From the NCBI GenBank assembly GCA_004352715.1, contig SCFE01000017.1:2086572-2150571 (forward strand): a stretch of 64,000 bases of DNA, in the 5' to 3' direction. The translations under genes and the position numbers were made by a program. Below, one piece after another: positions 1-12,340 of the stretch. The notes below the pieces were generated by a model. It did not search any database and had not been told where the DNA came from. It worked only from the letters and a program-made list of their open reading frames with translations. Positions within the stretch are counted from its first letter, which is position 1; each line of letters starts with the position of its first letter. The stretch comes from Hofstenia miamia (taxonomy: Eukaryota; Xenacoelomorpha; Acoela).

Positions 1-2121
1 AGTCATTAATATTCCATTCGAAAGCATAGTTTTGTACACTTAGAAATATAAAATAAAATAATTACATGTAAGTTATTTATGTCCAAAATTTAAAAAAATG
101 AAACTTCATTTTTACATAAAAATTTAAAAATCACTTAACCCCAGGTGCGATCCTAGAAAATTTTAAATGGGGGTTCAATTTTTTTCCTAAAATTATTAAA
201 AAACGATTATTTATTGGCAATAGTTATGCAAAATCTAGTCATAATTTGCAAAAAGTGCATTGATTTAGGAGATTCTTCACAAAAACCTCAAGATTTATAC
301 ACATGAAAGCCAGTCTTTTTTTCATAGAAGAGACGAAAATTTTTGAAAAAAAGGTTTCTATCTTATTAAAAAAACCCTAAAAAGATATTTTTACCACAAT
401 ATTTACTAAAGAAAATGGCAATTTCATATAGTGCTTAGACAAATTTTGAAAATGGGGGGGGGGGGGCATTCCCCCAAAACCGCACCAGCTCAATGCTTAA
501 AGTAGATTTGATATTTTACCAAACCCGAGGCATTATAAATACAATTAAACATTTTTAACACACCCATTCACTTGGTGAAAATAAAAAAACAAGTAATTCG
601 ATACGTCTTCTGTATTTTAAAAAATTCCAAATTAGTCATTAATAATAAATTGATGGCGCTTTATTGATCATTCTCGTTCTTGCATCTGCTCTTTGTTATG
701 TAATTAAATCGTACTCTGGCAAAAACTTTAAAATCAACATGCGCGATCTTTATTGCAATGGATCCACACTTAAGCTGTGAGTTCGCACAATCAAATTCAG
801 AATCTCACACTCACACCCAAGCCGTCCCCAATTAAGCAGTGCACAAGTACCATACTGAGACTTCAACTGAGTACCACCCACTTAAAGTGATCTCCTGTTG
901 ATACGTTATCAAGGTATCAACGTATCACTTTGTTGATTGAAAATTCTCAAATGAAATTTTTATTTGATGCCCATGACATCAAAATACGATATGTTTAAAA
1001 TTGGCAGGACATTCACAATCATTTATTAAGGATCACAAATTGATACAATATGACCCGAAAATAGAAGAAAATGAAACCGTTTTACTAATTAAAAAAGAGT
1101 TAATATTGAAATTTCATTTACTATTCTAACTGAAGGCTGATAGCCGCTGTTGGCAAATTGCAATAACTGGCAAACTTCATGGAAATGACAACTATACCAG
1201 TCATATATTCACGGGCTTAGAAAGTTGAAGGGACTTGGCTTAAAAGCAAGGCAATGTCAGACACTCAAGAGGTGGAAGCTGCTTACGAATACTTAGTGCA
1301 GTTAATAAGTAATCGGTGACGGATTAAGTTCCCATATATAGTTTTAATCCATGTAATGAATCATTGGACTACTTTTTTGTAAATAATGAATATTATTAAC
1401 ATTAAAATGCCTAGAAAATTTTCAAAATTTGTTTTTTAAAAACATTAAGCGCTAACAACTCACCAACTAATAATTTTCCAAAATCTGTCAGCACCACTGA
1501 ACAAGGGAATCGTCGCATCCTTAATTCGTGCCTTGTCGCTGATCGGTTCAGGCGCGCCTGACAGGACTTGGGTATTATATTTGTAGAAAACAAATTAGTT
1601 GGTTAGTTGTTATTGCCGTGGAACTTACACCGGATTTCGTGAACGTTTTTTTAAAAAAAATGGAATTTTCATTGAAAAATATTGAATCTTTTCAAGTAAT
1701 TCAACTACAATAAGTTTCCAACAGTATGTTCGAGCGCGTTCACCAATAGCTGTGACACAATCTCAGGATATCCAAATTTCATAATGGGAGAAAATTTGGA
1801 AAAACCGTACATAGGCAGTTTAAGGCTAGTTGTCGTGACCCAACAGTCCCAATGCCGCCTAGAGATAATGCTGCAATTATATTGGCAACGAACATTGGGA
1901 AAGGGAACCAACAAAAAAATACTAAAGAATGTGACGCATTTTAAAAACATCCAGGCAAAATAATTCATTAAACATTAAAAAGTTACAACTAAGTTTTAAA
2001 ATATTTATGAACAAACAAAACTTTCTAGTAAATCTTTGTCATTGATGGATTAACAGAGTGTAAGTGGTGTCAATTAATAAGAGGTAAATGATTTGGATGA
2101 CTCAATGCCGTGGTCGTACAC
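1..2121. other. AT-rich stretch without a recognisable gene
   Basis: No reading frame here resembles a known protein. The short open frames (about 60-87 codons) are what random AT-rich DNA yields. A 13-base G run sits at 454-466, followed by a C run, in a G/C-biased patch like those near 4513 and 19310. Confidence 0.6.
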
Positions 2122-2127
2122 AATTAA

Positions 2128-2736
2128 AGGTGAGTTCAGACGAGAACCTTTTGATGTATATCATTTGATATACGTCAAAAAGATGCTCGTCTGAACGCAC
2201 ATCGTTCAAATTGAAGCACAATCAGCTTGCATCTTTTTGACGTAGTTCAAAAGATTCTAGTCTGAACGCACAATATTCATTTGAACGATCAGTAATTAAC
2301 GATTTTCTTTTGGAGACAGATTGTCTCAAGTAGCCGTGAGTCTTAAAATACGAGGATTTTGAAGCTCAACAATTTTAACTTCAAAATGAACCCTGACGAT
2401 ATTGAATTGTAAATGTTACAAATTTTTAAAAAAAGGCAGTTATTCCTTTCAATGAAGTAATATTGATTTTTCACAAATTTTGCTACTGAATTGTCAATAT
2501 ATTTTACATGCTTGTAGAACTAATTAAAATTACTTATAAAACAGAATTCAAGCATCTATTGAAATTTAATTATATTGTTCAATTGTGCAATTACAAAGAA
2601 ACTTTTAGAACCACGCGAAATCAACATTTTGGGGGTCGGTTCGGTTTGGTTCACATAAAATACTGCGATATCCATTGTATATTTTGCATATACATATATA
2701 TATTNCGCATCAAAAGGTTCTCGTCTGAACGCACCT
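2128..2736. repeat. MITE-like inverted-repeat element flanked by AATTAA
   Basis: The two ends are inverted copies of about 28 bases: the left begins AGGTGAGTTCAGACGAGAAC, and the right is its reverse complement with one or two changes. AATTAA flanks the element directly at 2122-2127 and 2737-2742, a convincing target-site duplication. The shorter word GTCTGAACGCAC recurs inside near 2192 and 2260, so the element has internal copies of its terminal motif. No transposase is encoded and the superfamily is not clear. A single N at 2705 lies beside a TA run within it. Confidence 0.8.
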
Positions 2737-2742
2737 AATTAA

Positions 2743-3547
2743 GGGCTCGGATTTAGTATCAAATGTGGACATATCTTCGGGTTAGGCAAGCGAATATTCT
2801 CAAATACTAAATTAACCTTGACATACACGGAACGGAACCTCAATTTGATACGACTTTAACGAATGCAAATACAGTTCAAACTTCAGGAAATAGACATTCG
2901 GAAATTTCTTCCAAAGTGGTACAAGATTGTTTTATGTAAAATCCATGAGCCACTTTGCAAACAGCTTTAGGAAAGTGAATACATAAATTCATCATGCAAA
3001 CAGAATTGACCTAAAACACATTCCGTAATGTCGAGTGCAAATCATTGCAGATTTGCCAAATTATTAATGTTAGCTAAACTGTTTACAACTAAACTGAGCG
3101 CTTTCTTATTAGTTAATAATTTAGATGAAACGTTGAGATAATCAGGAGTAACAATAAAGCAGCATGAGAATCTTGATTGCAAACACCTACAAACATTTCC
3201 TGACAAAGTAGAATTTGACGTTCATTTTCTAATCACGGAATTGGATGTAGACTAGTTCCCTCGAAGAAATCGACGAATTCAAGTCGTTCTCAATATAATT
3301 TGTTGAGAAATTTAACTTCCAACAAATTTTAAGAAGGCTATACTGAATAGGAGGCCGATTTTCAAATAAAGTCAATCTATATTCAAATTTACTATAAAAT
3401 GAAAAGTTCTATTCGTAATTAAACATGCTAAAATCTTAAAATTATATATGACAATTATTGATACGATCAAACTTAGCTGAACTACCTCTACAAGATATAT
3501 TATGAATCTGTTTTTTTCTAGATTAAATTTGTAAACGCTTTGTCTAT
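2743..3547. other. AT-rich stretch without a recognisable gene
   Basis: I see nothing beyond low-complexity AT-rich sequence and short chance reading frames. Confidence 0.5.
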
Positions 3548-3855
3548 GATAGAAATAGAATCGGATCGAAGCGCGGGTCGGTTTGGATCGTAACTTAATT
3601 TTGTGAAAATCTCGCGAATGTTTCGGATCCAAAAACTTTCAAGAAAATATATAGTTTAATATCATTTTAAATCTGTTAATAATCTCAATCGGAGCCCTTG
3701 AATTACTGTATTGGCAATTGAAAAAACAAATTTAAGTCCTTATTTATTTATTGTAATAATTTAAATTCCGATCAAAAAATCAATAATTTTTAAGAAATTG
3801 GATTTGATTGGATCCGGAGCTTGAAATTGTATATCCGATTCCATCTCGGGAAATA
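3548..3855. repeat. Old short copy of the GGATCGG hAT-type repeat family
   Basis: The left part (AATCGGATCG, GGTCGGTTTGGATCG, TTTCGGATCC) closely matches the left end of the larger element at 21402. The right part near 3830 ends in an inverted AATCGGAT motif. The two outer motifs are inverted relative to each other, as in a deleted derivative. I could not find a clean target-site duplication, so the ends are approximate. Confidence 0.45.
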
Positions 3856-4063
3856 AAGCTATACGGATTATATAAATTTTTCGTTTCAAATTCAGATCTG
3901 TTGATTGTAAAATGTGTATATCTTAGAAAATCTATGATAAAAGGGTATTTCTAACTACGGGCACGTTAAAACCATATGAAAAATTAATGAAATCAACCTC
4001 TCTAAATTTAAAGATTCTATAGTTAATTTGTTATTCTCATGACAATCTACCTCAAGTTTACAC

Positions 4064-4095
<32 letters not shown>

Positions 4096-5596
4096 ACATT
4101 ATGGAAAGGTTCCAATGTATTATATACGTGAAATATTTGTTTTTAAAACCAAAATAGTAACGAAACCAGAGAAATTTTTTTAAATTGTATGCCAAAGCTA
4201 ATTTAACACAGACTTTCGCACAGTCAATGAAAGTAAGTCGCGGTGAGACAGTCAAATTGCTACCAATCACTTCCACTGTAATAATCAATTCAATACTTTC
4301 GAAATTGCGTGTATTCTAGTAATTTACCAAATAAAAAGGCAATCACAAGATAAAATAATTCATAGCTGAATATCTTTACTAAACTTCATTATATTTTAAA
4401 GTGGTTAATATACTGCCTATATAATTAGGAAAAAGGACTTATATATTAGGACTTAACAACAAGGACGTTGCCACGAGACCAGTGGGCATTGGTCCGCAAA
4501 GCCCACACTGTACCCCCCCCCCAAATTATCAACCTTAAAATAAACCAAGAAAAATTAAAATTTTCTTGGTAAAAAATACACTTTATATGAAAATGTTGGT
4601 TGTATCAATTGATGATAGATTAAACCATTAGTTTCATAATTTCTTTCAATTTATTCAATATATTTGTAAAAAAGAAAATTTTATATAAGCCTGAATTTAC
4701 AACAAAAACTGTTCTCCTTCTACTGCGTAATTGCTGGCTACATGTCTGCTTAACAACAGCATTCTCTAAATTGTTACTTCGAAAATTTTGTTGGATTCAT
4801 ATCAAGGATGAATTTGTTTTGAATGAGGAATATTTTAGTGGAAGAATAAGCCACAAACACACTAATGTAGCTCTGATAATGCGTACCTCATTGAGAAAGA
4901 AGTGCAATTAGTCTGAAGAATATATTTTCGCGAAGTTTCAGAAAACGCATTTTATAAACTTTGTAACGCAATTGAAATTGTAGGAGGTATTGACATTAAA
5001 ATTGAGAGCAAATGAAAAACTTCTGAATAGCAAATATTTTTACAAAGCGCTTAAATATTCTACTGAATAAACAATTTCGCTTAAAATCATTTATAATCAT
5101 TTTAAATAATTTTTCTGAGAATCATAATCTAGTAGTTATATTTTGTTGAAATTCTCAAAGTTGTATAAAAACGTATTTAGTTTATAATTTAAATGAAAAA
5201 TACGTCGTTGCATATTGGTAGTGGTCATGCGAGAGGGAGATACAAAACCAAATCTAACACATTTGGCAGTGCCGTAACCACTCTAGAAAATTCGGGGATG
5301 TGAAAAATTTTCATGGGATTATAAATAATAAAATAATTTACATTTATTACAAGAAAGACCAGAGTGTTACATTTAGATTTCTGAGCAATTTTTTTAATTT
5401 CTTTCACAATATGATAAATAATAACAAAAAACCAGTTATAACCAAGAAACCATAACAATTTCAGCAAAAACATGAAAAATCCGATTATTTGATTTGCTTA
5501 AATGTTTCAAATTTAGGTTCTTAACTCCATTTTAGGAATGTGGTGTATTTTGCTACACCTTTTCTAATATGTCAAACGATACTCAACAGATCACAT
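3856..5596. other. Gene-free stretch with an (AT)n tract and a C run
   Basis: A perfect (AT)n microsatellite lies at about 4067-4095 and a 10-base C run at 4513-4522. No coding similarity is visible on either strand. Confidence 0.55.
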
Positions 5597-5818
5597 CCCA
5601 ATAAACAATAACCCGTTTAGAAGACGTCTTATAGCACGTCTTAAAATGGTTTAGAAGACGTCTAGAAGACGTTCAGAAATGGCATCTATGTCAGGTGTAG
5701 AAGACGTGGACGTTTAGAAATTGTGTAGACGACGTTAATTAGAAGACGTACCTTTAAACGTCTTACCATGTGTTATACCACTATAAGACTGATATAAAAC
5801 GTTTTATTGTTTATTGGG
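5597..5818. repeat. 222-bp MITE with CCCAATAAACAATAA ends
   Basis: Perfect 15-base terminal inverted repeats, CCCAATAAACAATAA and its complement, bound the unit. The dinucleotide AT lies just outside both ends and could be a 2-bp target duplication or part of the repeat. The interior carries about six copies of AGAAGACGT-like words (for example near 5620, 5651, 5661, 5699 and 5739), each with an ACGT core. There is no coding capacity. Confidence 0.75.
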
Positions 5819-8800
5819 ATATCAATTTAGTTCTTTAAAGAATGTCACAATCAAATTAGATTAAACTTACAAGCACAAAAATATTCGAATAATCTTTTTG
5901 TTAATGTTATGTCACAAGAGATGATAATTGCATACTTTTCAACTACAATATCATTTATAGCACTGGTTTACGAAAAAGGCCGGTGATCAGTGTGCCCCCT
6001 TCCCCAATATTGTAAATTCAAAAGTTACTGACATATTTTTGTGTGATATTTAATTAATTGTAGGATTTCATATTTGAAAGTAATTATAATTGCCTGATTA
6101 ATATATTTCAGTAGACCTTTTTTACTCAATATAAAATTTAAGATACGGTCTGTCGATTAAGCTCTATTTGTTATAGATATTAATATTGTGTGAACTAGAA
6201 GCACTCTAAGATCAAGTGGGAAAAGGTAGCATCATTTGCTAAAAAGCCGCTCAAGCATTAATACTGTTTTGGTTACCATATGAATATTATAATTAAATTG
6301 AAAAGCAGTTTAATTCCTAAAAATATCCTTCGTAATTTAGGTTAACCAATGCAAAAGTATTCTTCTGAGGAAATTGTTCGTCATATGGGCTTATTATTTG
6401 TAGTTAATGGGTTATAATTCTATATTATCTAGACTTCTAGCTATAAATCACTTGTATTTCGGCAAATGAAAAAAGTATTTTTTTTCAAATAAGAAGAATT
6501 CCAAAAATTAGGACTGGAATGATTCCTCCTCCCCTAAAGACACAGATCAAATTCGGGTAGGTTATACATAGATCACATGAGCATTCGAGAAAGTTAATGA
6601 CAATTATAACAATTAAAGTTGATGATTTTTAAAGTCGTAAATTTCCTTATATATATCTTAATATCGATTTTCTTTTCTATATCTAGCTAAATTAAGTTAC
6701 AATCAAGCCAATCAAACGCACAGCGCTTGTAAAGTTCACATCTTCAAATGAGTCAAAACAAGCTTCAGAGCAGAAAAGACATTATCACAAATGGCAGTGG
6801 AGCATGTCAGTAAAATAGCGGCAATATACAGTGTAAGAACAGACGACATTGCCTTAAGGGCAGCAGCAAAAAGATTAACCCTAGAACGAGTGAATAGCTC
6901 AATTGACCTAAATTGATTATATCCTTTCAAATTATATATATATATATACTCCTGTAATTTGACAAAAAACAGTAATTCAGTGAAAAATAAAGTAGAATTT
7001 CTGTGTTTTGACTGGTTATTTCAAGTGCAATTAGGAGATGCTGAGTTCTGCTGACCACAAATAAACACCATTGAAAGGCCAACTTGAAAAACAATATTTA
7101 TGCCACATGATGTAAAATTAGTAAGACATCAGATTTTCATGAAAAAGTTAAATTTATATATATATATATATTACTTTCATTTCCGACGTAATCAAAATTG
7201 CCCGGTCGGATTGTTTATCTACAAAGAATTTTTCTGAAAATATAGTTCAAAAATTCATTTCCAGGTAGCAATACTTCATTTTTTAGATTGTTATTTGAAC
7301 AAATCAATTCCTTAATTTTATTATAATTAGCAAAAAAAATTCGTATCATTGAACTGCTCACAAATGAAGTCAACATTATTTTATGCTTCTTTAAAAATCT
7401 TTTGCACTATGATGCTTGATTACAGATATTAAAACTGTGTAATCAGAGAATAATAAAAGGTATGAATACAAAAAACTCTAAATTAAGCAATTGGAAAATG
7501 AAGTATTGGAACAGAAATTTTTTAAAATTTGATGGATTCTTTAAAAACTCTTAACTCAGGATCTAAAAAATATCTCCAATTTCAAAACACCACAAAATAG
7601 AGGACTTAAGCCTTTAAATAACACCTGGTCGCAAACCTTCAGCGCCACGACTTCTGACTTTTCCCACGGCAAGCCTGAATGGAGCTTGTGCGGTGATTAA
7701 AGAATGTGAAATATTTGAGGTTACTTCTTGCTCCCAGGAGCTTCATACCTCCTTACTATCTGCACACTAGGTATCGAGAGAATTTGAAAGTTTCTTCAAG
7801 AAATCAGTTGTTTCATTGAAAAATAGGTAATTTTTTACATACTCCCGGCACAAGAACATTGTCGCACAAATGTTCACCATAACAGGGATTTCCAAATGAC
7901 TTAATTGAAGTGGAGAAAATTGTTTGAAAATGTGGATAAAACTGATTGTATCCTTATGGATAACAACTTTGATCTTACTTTAAGAACTCCCGAAAATTGC
8001 TATTCGAATTGGTATTGTGTATCAGCAAAACAACTCGTCAGAAGACACAAATGACAAGTTCTTCGCACAGGTATCAAAACAAGAACATAATCTGCGTTTT
8101 AGTTCAAACCTGGCCAAACGTCCAGCTTCAACTACCAAGAATCGAATGATAAACAGATAAGATACATTAAAACAGAAGGGTTCACAGACATCGCAGACAC
8201 GGTACATATCATTAACAATCAATTTTACTGAACATAGGTAATGAAGTTAGTTCATTGGTTTGAGAAACATACTTTTTGTTTCACTCAAGTGTTTGGCAAT
8301 AATATCAGTATCGAACGTATCTAGCACAGTTGCTCTGTGATAATCCGCAAAAATTGCAAAGGAACATGAAAAAAACAGGTACAGTGTTGTTAGTTTACCA
8401 AGCCTCACAACGTTAGTGGTTGCTTACAAATGAGACAAACTTGAGTGCGTGTGAGAATTTATGGTTGCAATCTTTCTTTAAGGAGAGCTGAAGTCTACCA
8501 CTGCATTCAGATATACATAAAAGAAAATAGGTTCCTGAATTTAGCACTTTTTGAAAGTGAAGCTCGAAAACTGCATCTTAAGGATAACAAGGATAGTTCC
8601 ATAATCTAGATCGCCATTCCAACTGATATCCGGCCAAATAATTTTTGAAGTTGTTTGCTTTGAGTAAGTTAACCCACTTATTATGTACAGAGGTATTGTC
8701 CTGGTTTCGAAGAGCATGGATTTTAAACAGTAATTTATTATGGTGTTAAGATCGCTAATTAAGCATTAGAGTGTGGGTTTAAATGATACGAAGTTCTGTT

Positions 8801-8899
8801 TTGAATTTGTAGGAGTCAATTTGTAAAATGCAACCGCAACATTCACAAACAGCCACGTTCTGCTTTCCTTCTCGGCTGGCTAATAACTTTCTGCAATCA
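5819..8899. other. AT-rich stretch without a recognisable gene
   Basis: Short TA tracts occur near 6933-6949 and 7156-7172. No domain-like reading frame is visible. Open frames of about 65 codons on the minus strand show no recognisable motif. Confidence 0.5.
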
Positions 8900-9746
8900 T
8901 TATGAAGACACATTATCAGATATAAATTCTGATGGAGAGTTGGACGATATTGAAGAAAGCAATTATCCATAAATCAATGAAGACAGCAAAGATGATAATA
9001 TGCAACAGGTTAGTTTGTAATTGAATGAGGTGATGCAAATAATATATTTTTTTTTAAATTTAGTATGTTTAAGACCCGAAATGAACCCCGAAGCTGATGA
9101 AGTTTTGACTCCCCCCAGATGGTACATTATGGGGTCAAGGCATCGCCCCCACTACTCCTGGACCAACTACTCCTCGATTGGTGTTTCGAGTAATATCCGG
9201 CGAACCCTCATCCACTAAATATTCTATAATTTCTGCCAAATCTTGTTTTCTAAAATTTGTTACTGGGGACGTGATGAATAAAATCAAATGCTTTACAACA
9301 CAGGAAGTTCAAAATTATGATTCAAACTGTGAAACTCATATTGAAGAAGTAGAAGTATTTATTGCAGCTACTTTTTCAAGAGGTATTCATCGTAAAAATC
9401 ATTCCGTGGACTTTCCCTGGAGTACAACATATGGACCCCCCAATTTTGAAAAAACTGATGTCTCGTAACCGTTACAAATCTTTGCTAGGTTTTGTTCGCT
9501 TTGATGATAAATCAAAACGGTCAAACAGACAATTGAATGGCAAAATTTGCACAAATTAGAGAGCTTTTCTCGTCTTTTACTGACAATCTTCATACAAATT
9601 ACAAACCAACAGAAAATTTAACTATTGACGAACCACTTTTGGCCGTAAAAACTAGATGCCCATTTATTTGCTTCATGCCCAATAAACCAGATAAGTTTGG
9701 AATTAAATTTTGGGTATGCTCTGAAGTGGAATTAAAGTATGTTTGA
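8900..9746 (+). pseudogene. piggyBac-type transposase, broken 5' half
   Basis: The conceptual product has the acidic N-terminal tract of piggyBac transposases (about 8900-8955). From about 9180 come the N-terminal fold, an MSRNRYKSLL-like segment (about 9459), and the core start with TIDEPLL and RCPFICFMPNKPDKFGIKFW (9621-9712). The Asp in TIDE corresponds to the first catalytic Asp of the piggyBac DDD triad. The remaining catalytic residues are missing after a stop at 9744. At least two frameshifts and several stops interrupt the frame. GTTAGT at 9009 and TTTAG ending at 9063 would bound a 55-bp intron between the acidic tract and the next coding block. It is a dead copy. Known family function: cut-and-paste transposition at TTAA sites. 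Confidence 0.8.
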
Positions 9747-10600
9747 AATGCACTGTTTATTCCATAGGAGAAAGGATAGCCATAATAAAATGTAAAGATT
9801 GTTGAAAAATGCTTGAAAAATGACTAATTTATGTGTTCATTTTCGTTTTATTGAGTTTATTTTGTTTACTTTTCTCTGTTTTAGAACGTATATTTTCTTT
9901 TTTAGAAAAATCAGTTTCCAAAACTCGTTCCATAAGCAAAAGTGTCGAAAACGACATCTTTGCCATTTTAGGTAAATTTAAAAACGGCCATTCTAGTGTT
10001 AAATTAAAATACGGTTGCGGTAGTTTAGGAGTAATTAACAATTTAGCAAAATTTAATATTAAATGTGTAGAAATATTTTTGGTCTATTAACGCTTATTTT
10101 AAATTGGTCAGAAATTTTTAGCGGCTGTTTTGCAAAACTTCTGTCCATTGTAAATATAAGTTTTGCTTTTATTAATGGTATTGAATGTATGAATTTCAAT
10201 AGGTTAATATGCAGATCGGTCCTGGGAAAAGATACAAAAAGAATTTCCTTCTGATAAATACAGGTCCGAATTCGTATTTAAAGAATTTGGCCAATAATTT
10301 CCAACTTCTCCTTATTTACTAAGATAATTTGAAAGAAATTTAATCGGAAAATTTTATGAGAATGATTTAGTCTTTGCCTGTGGGCTAATGGCGTTAGACG
10401 ATCTCTGATCAATTCTACGCCTTTCTGAAGCAATGACATTCTTTCGCTTTATAAATATTAAGGGAAACCACTAAAAGAGAAAAGACATAAAATGTTAGGG
10501 AGTAGGGACGGGCAATAAGTATAGCTTGAAATATTTATATATTTTGATATTTATAATATTTTTGAAGAAATAACGTGCTATATATATAATATATATATAT
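9747..10600. other. Stretch after the piggyBac remnant, no gene recognised
   Basis: Overlapping open frames on both strands at 9829-10254 are T-rich or A-rich mirror images without motifs. A (TA)n tract begins near 10579 and runs into the gap. Confidence 0.45.
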
Positions 10601-10787
10601 NNNNNNNNNNNNNNNNNNNNNNNNNNNNNNNNNNNNNNNNNNNNNNNNNNNNNNNNNNNNNNNNNNNNNNNNNNNNNNNNNNNNNNNNNNNNNNNNNNNN
10701 NNNNNNNNNNNNNNNNNNNNNNNNNNNNNNNNNNNNNNNNNNNNNNNNNNNNNNNNNNNNNNNNNNNNNNNNNNNNNNNNNNNNNNN
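10601..10787. other. Assembly gap of 187 N inside a (TA)n tract
   Basis: The N run is bounded on both sides by TA repeats (10579-10600 and 10789-10819), so the gap was most likely caused by the microsatellite itself. Its size is not one of the fixed 1000-base gaps seen later, which suggests an estimated length. Confidence 0.95.
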
Positions 10788-10822
<35 letters not shown>

Positions 10823-10849
10823 TGCTGTCACAAAGAATTGGCCCACCCA

Positions 10850-11110
10850 TGAGGGATGCCATCCAGATTGCCTTTCCCTAACAGTCAAACATCCAACTAG
10901 TGTAATGCTACGGGGAGCTTTTTCTTGGCATGGAGTTGGGCAACTACACGTCTGAAGGCTCTGTGGATAAAAAACAGTACCTATTCATACTGTAAACTCG
11001 CCTTTTCGTTACCTTAGATGACATTGAAAAATCAACACGAGTCACAAACAAAGATCTGATTTTCCAGAATGATTCAACACCATGGCATAGAGTGAAAACA
11101 GTCAGCATAT
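10850..11110 (+). pseudogene. Tc1/mariner-type transposase fragment (DDE region)
   Basis: Split over two frames, the sequence encodes a segment like HPTSVMLRGAFSWHGVGQLH, then a block ending in LIFQNDSTPWHRVKTV. In Tc1-like transposases the matching segments are the V-WG-F strand after the first catalytic Asp and the FQ-D-AP-H block holding the second Asp. Here that Asp is kept in QND. The N-terminal helix-turn-helix part is absent, perhaps lost in the gap just upstream, and stops and shifts make the copy inactive. Confidence 0.7.
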
Positions 11111-11536
11111 CACTTATATCCTCTTATACACACTTTCAACTTACTTTTTCTTTTTCAGGTGAAGAAATTCACCCTTGTTTTGTTGCTAAGGAAATAATTC
11201 TTAAGTTTGGAGTTCAAATTATTATTTATGTAGCCTATGAATGTAAAGTATACAGGTATGTTAAAAAAATGTCGATATATTTTGTTAAATTATAAAAAGT
11301 TGAAATATTCTGATAGGGTCCGGGTAGGTGGAGCCCATATGTTAGTATATACTAGGGTGTTTTTTGGAAAATCAACAAATTTTTAACTTGCGTGAATATA
11401 GTTGTACACGGGGTCAGAATGTTATATAGCATGAAAAAATCTTATCAACAAAATTTTATCGAGATTGGTTAATGTTTACTATTGGCTCAACATCTTAGAG
11501 TTTCAATAATCTCCTTATCAGTTTTTCTCTTGAACA

Positions 11537-12340
11537 ATGACCAAAGATAAAAATGCTTGTGCTTCATCCACATTCAATTCGTTTGTTGACACTGGTCAGT
11601 GTAAATACTGGACTAAGGAGTGTTATTTGCGTTTCAGTGGAAACTGCATGCTTTATGTATCAGTTATTTCTAGAAAAGTTTCTACTCTTGTCGACATTGA
11701 CTTCAAGTCACCGGATGTTGATATTTTGACTCGCTTCAAGGAATTTTGGTCCAACACTTACCAAACCAGTTATAGCACATCATTTGATGACGCAACCACC
11801 AAACAGCTCCAACTCACTCATCCACGGAATGACCATGAGAAAATGTTGGAGTTGACCACAATGTTTTTCAGAGGGGTACCACCAAAACCAAAGGAGTCGA
11901 ATTTCGTTATCCAGTTGCCTGCACATTGAATGGCGCATTGTATGCTCTGAAAATGTACTTGTTCAGGCAACAGTTTATTCTTGATTCACGCTTAACCGAC
12001 AGAACAACTTCCTGAGCAAAAACCTCAAACCAGTACCTAAGAGTATGCTTGTTCATTGCCACAACGTACGTGGCCTTACTGGTATACTTGTAGTTCTGCT
12101 GTACACATCCCATTCAAAGATCTAAAATTTCTTCAAGACTTGACAATATACAAGGATGGAGAAGTGGCATATTTAACTATGAATGCCTTCTCCAGACATC
12201 TTTGATACCTGAGAGAATTTCTAGTAGGCCTTGTCTTTCGATCTACGAGTCCCTAAATGAAAGGCGAGCAACGTTGGAAAACATGAGAAAACATGGACAG
12301 CAAACCAGGATTTAAGACCCCCAAAGTCAAGAAAGATTGG
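11537..12340 (+). pseudogene. Unidentified decayed coding region
   Basis: An open frame of 130 codons (11537-11929) has normal amino-acid variety, with several Cys and Trp residues near its start, unlike the low-complexity frames around it. Beyond its stop, all three frames carry coding-like fragments to about 12340 (for example around 11935-11990 and 12030-12110), as expected of one gene broken by frameshifts. The overall look is of a transposon-linked protein, but I do not recognise the family and assign no function. Confidence 0.4.

Noticed and set aside
5597-5818. CRISPR array from repeated AGAAGACGT words
   Set aside because: Copies are short, irregularly spaced and lie between inverted repeats in a eukaryotic MITE.
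10535-10888. Open frames of alternating Ile/Tyr around the 187-N gap
   Set aside because: Translation of a TA microsatellite and N run.
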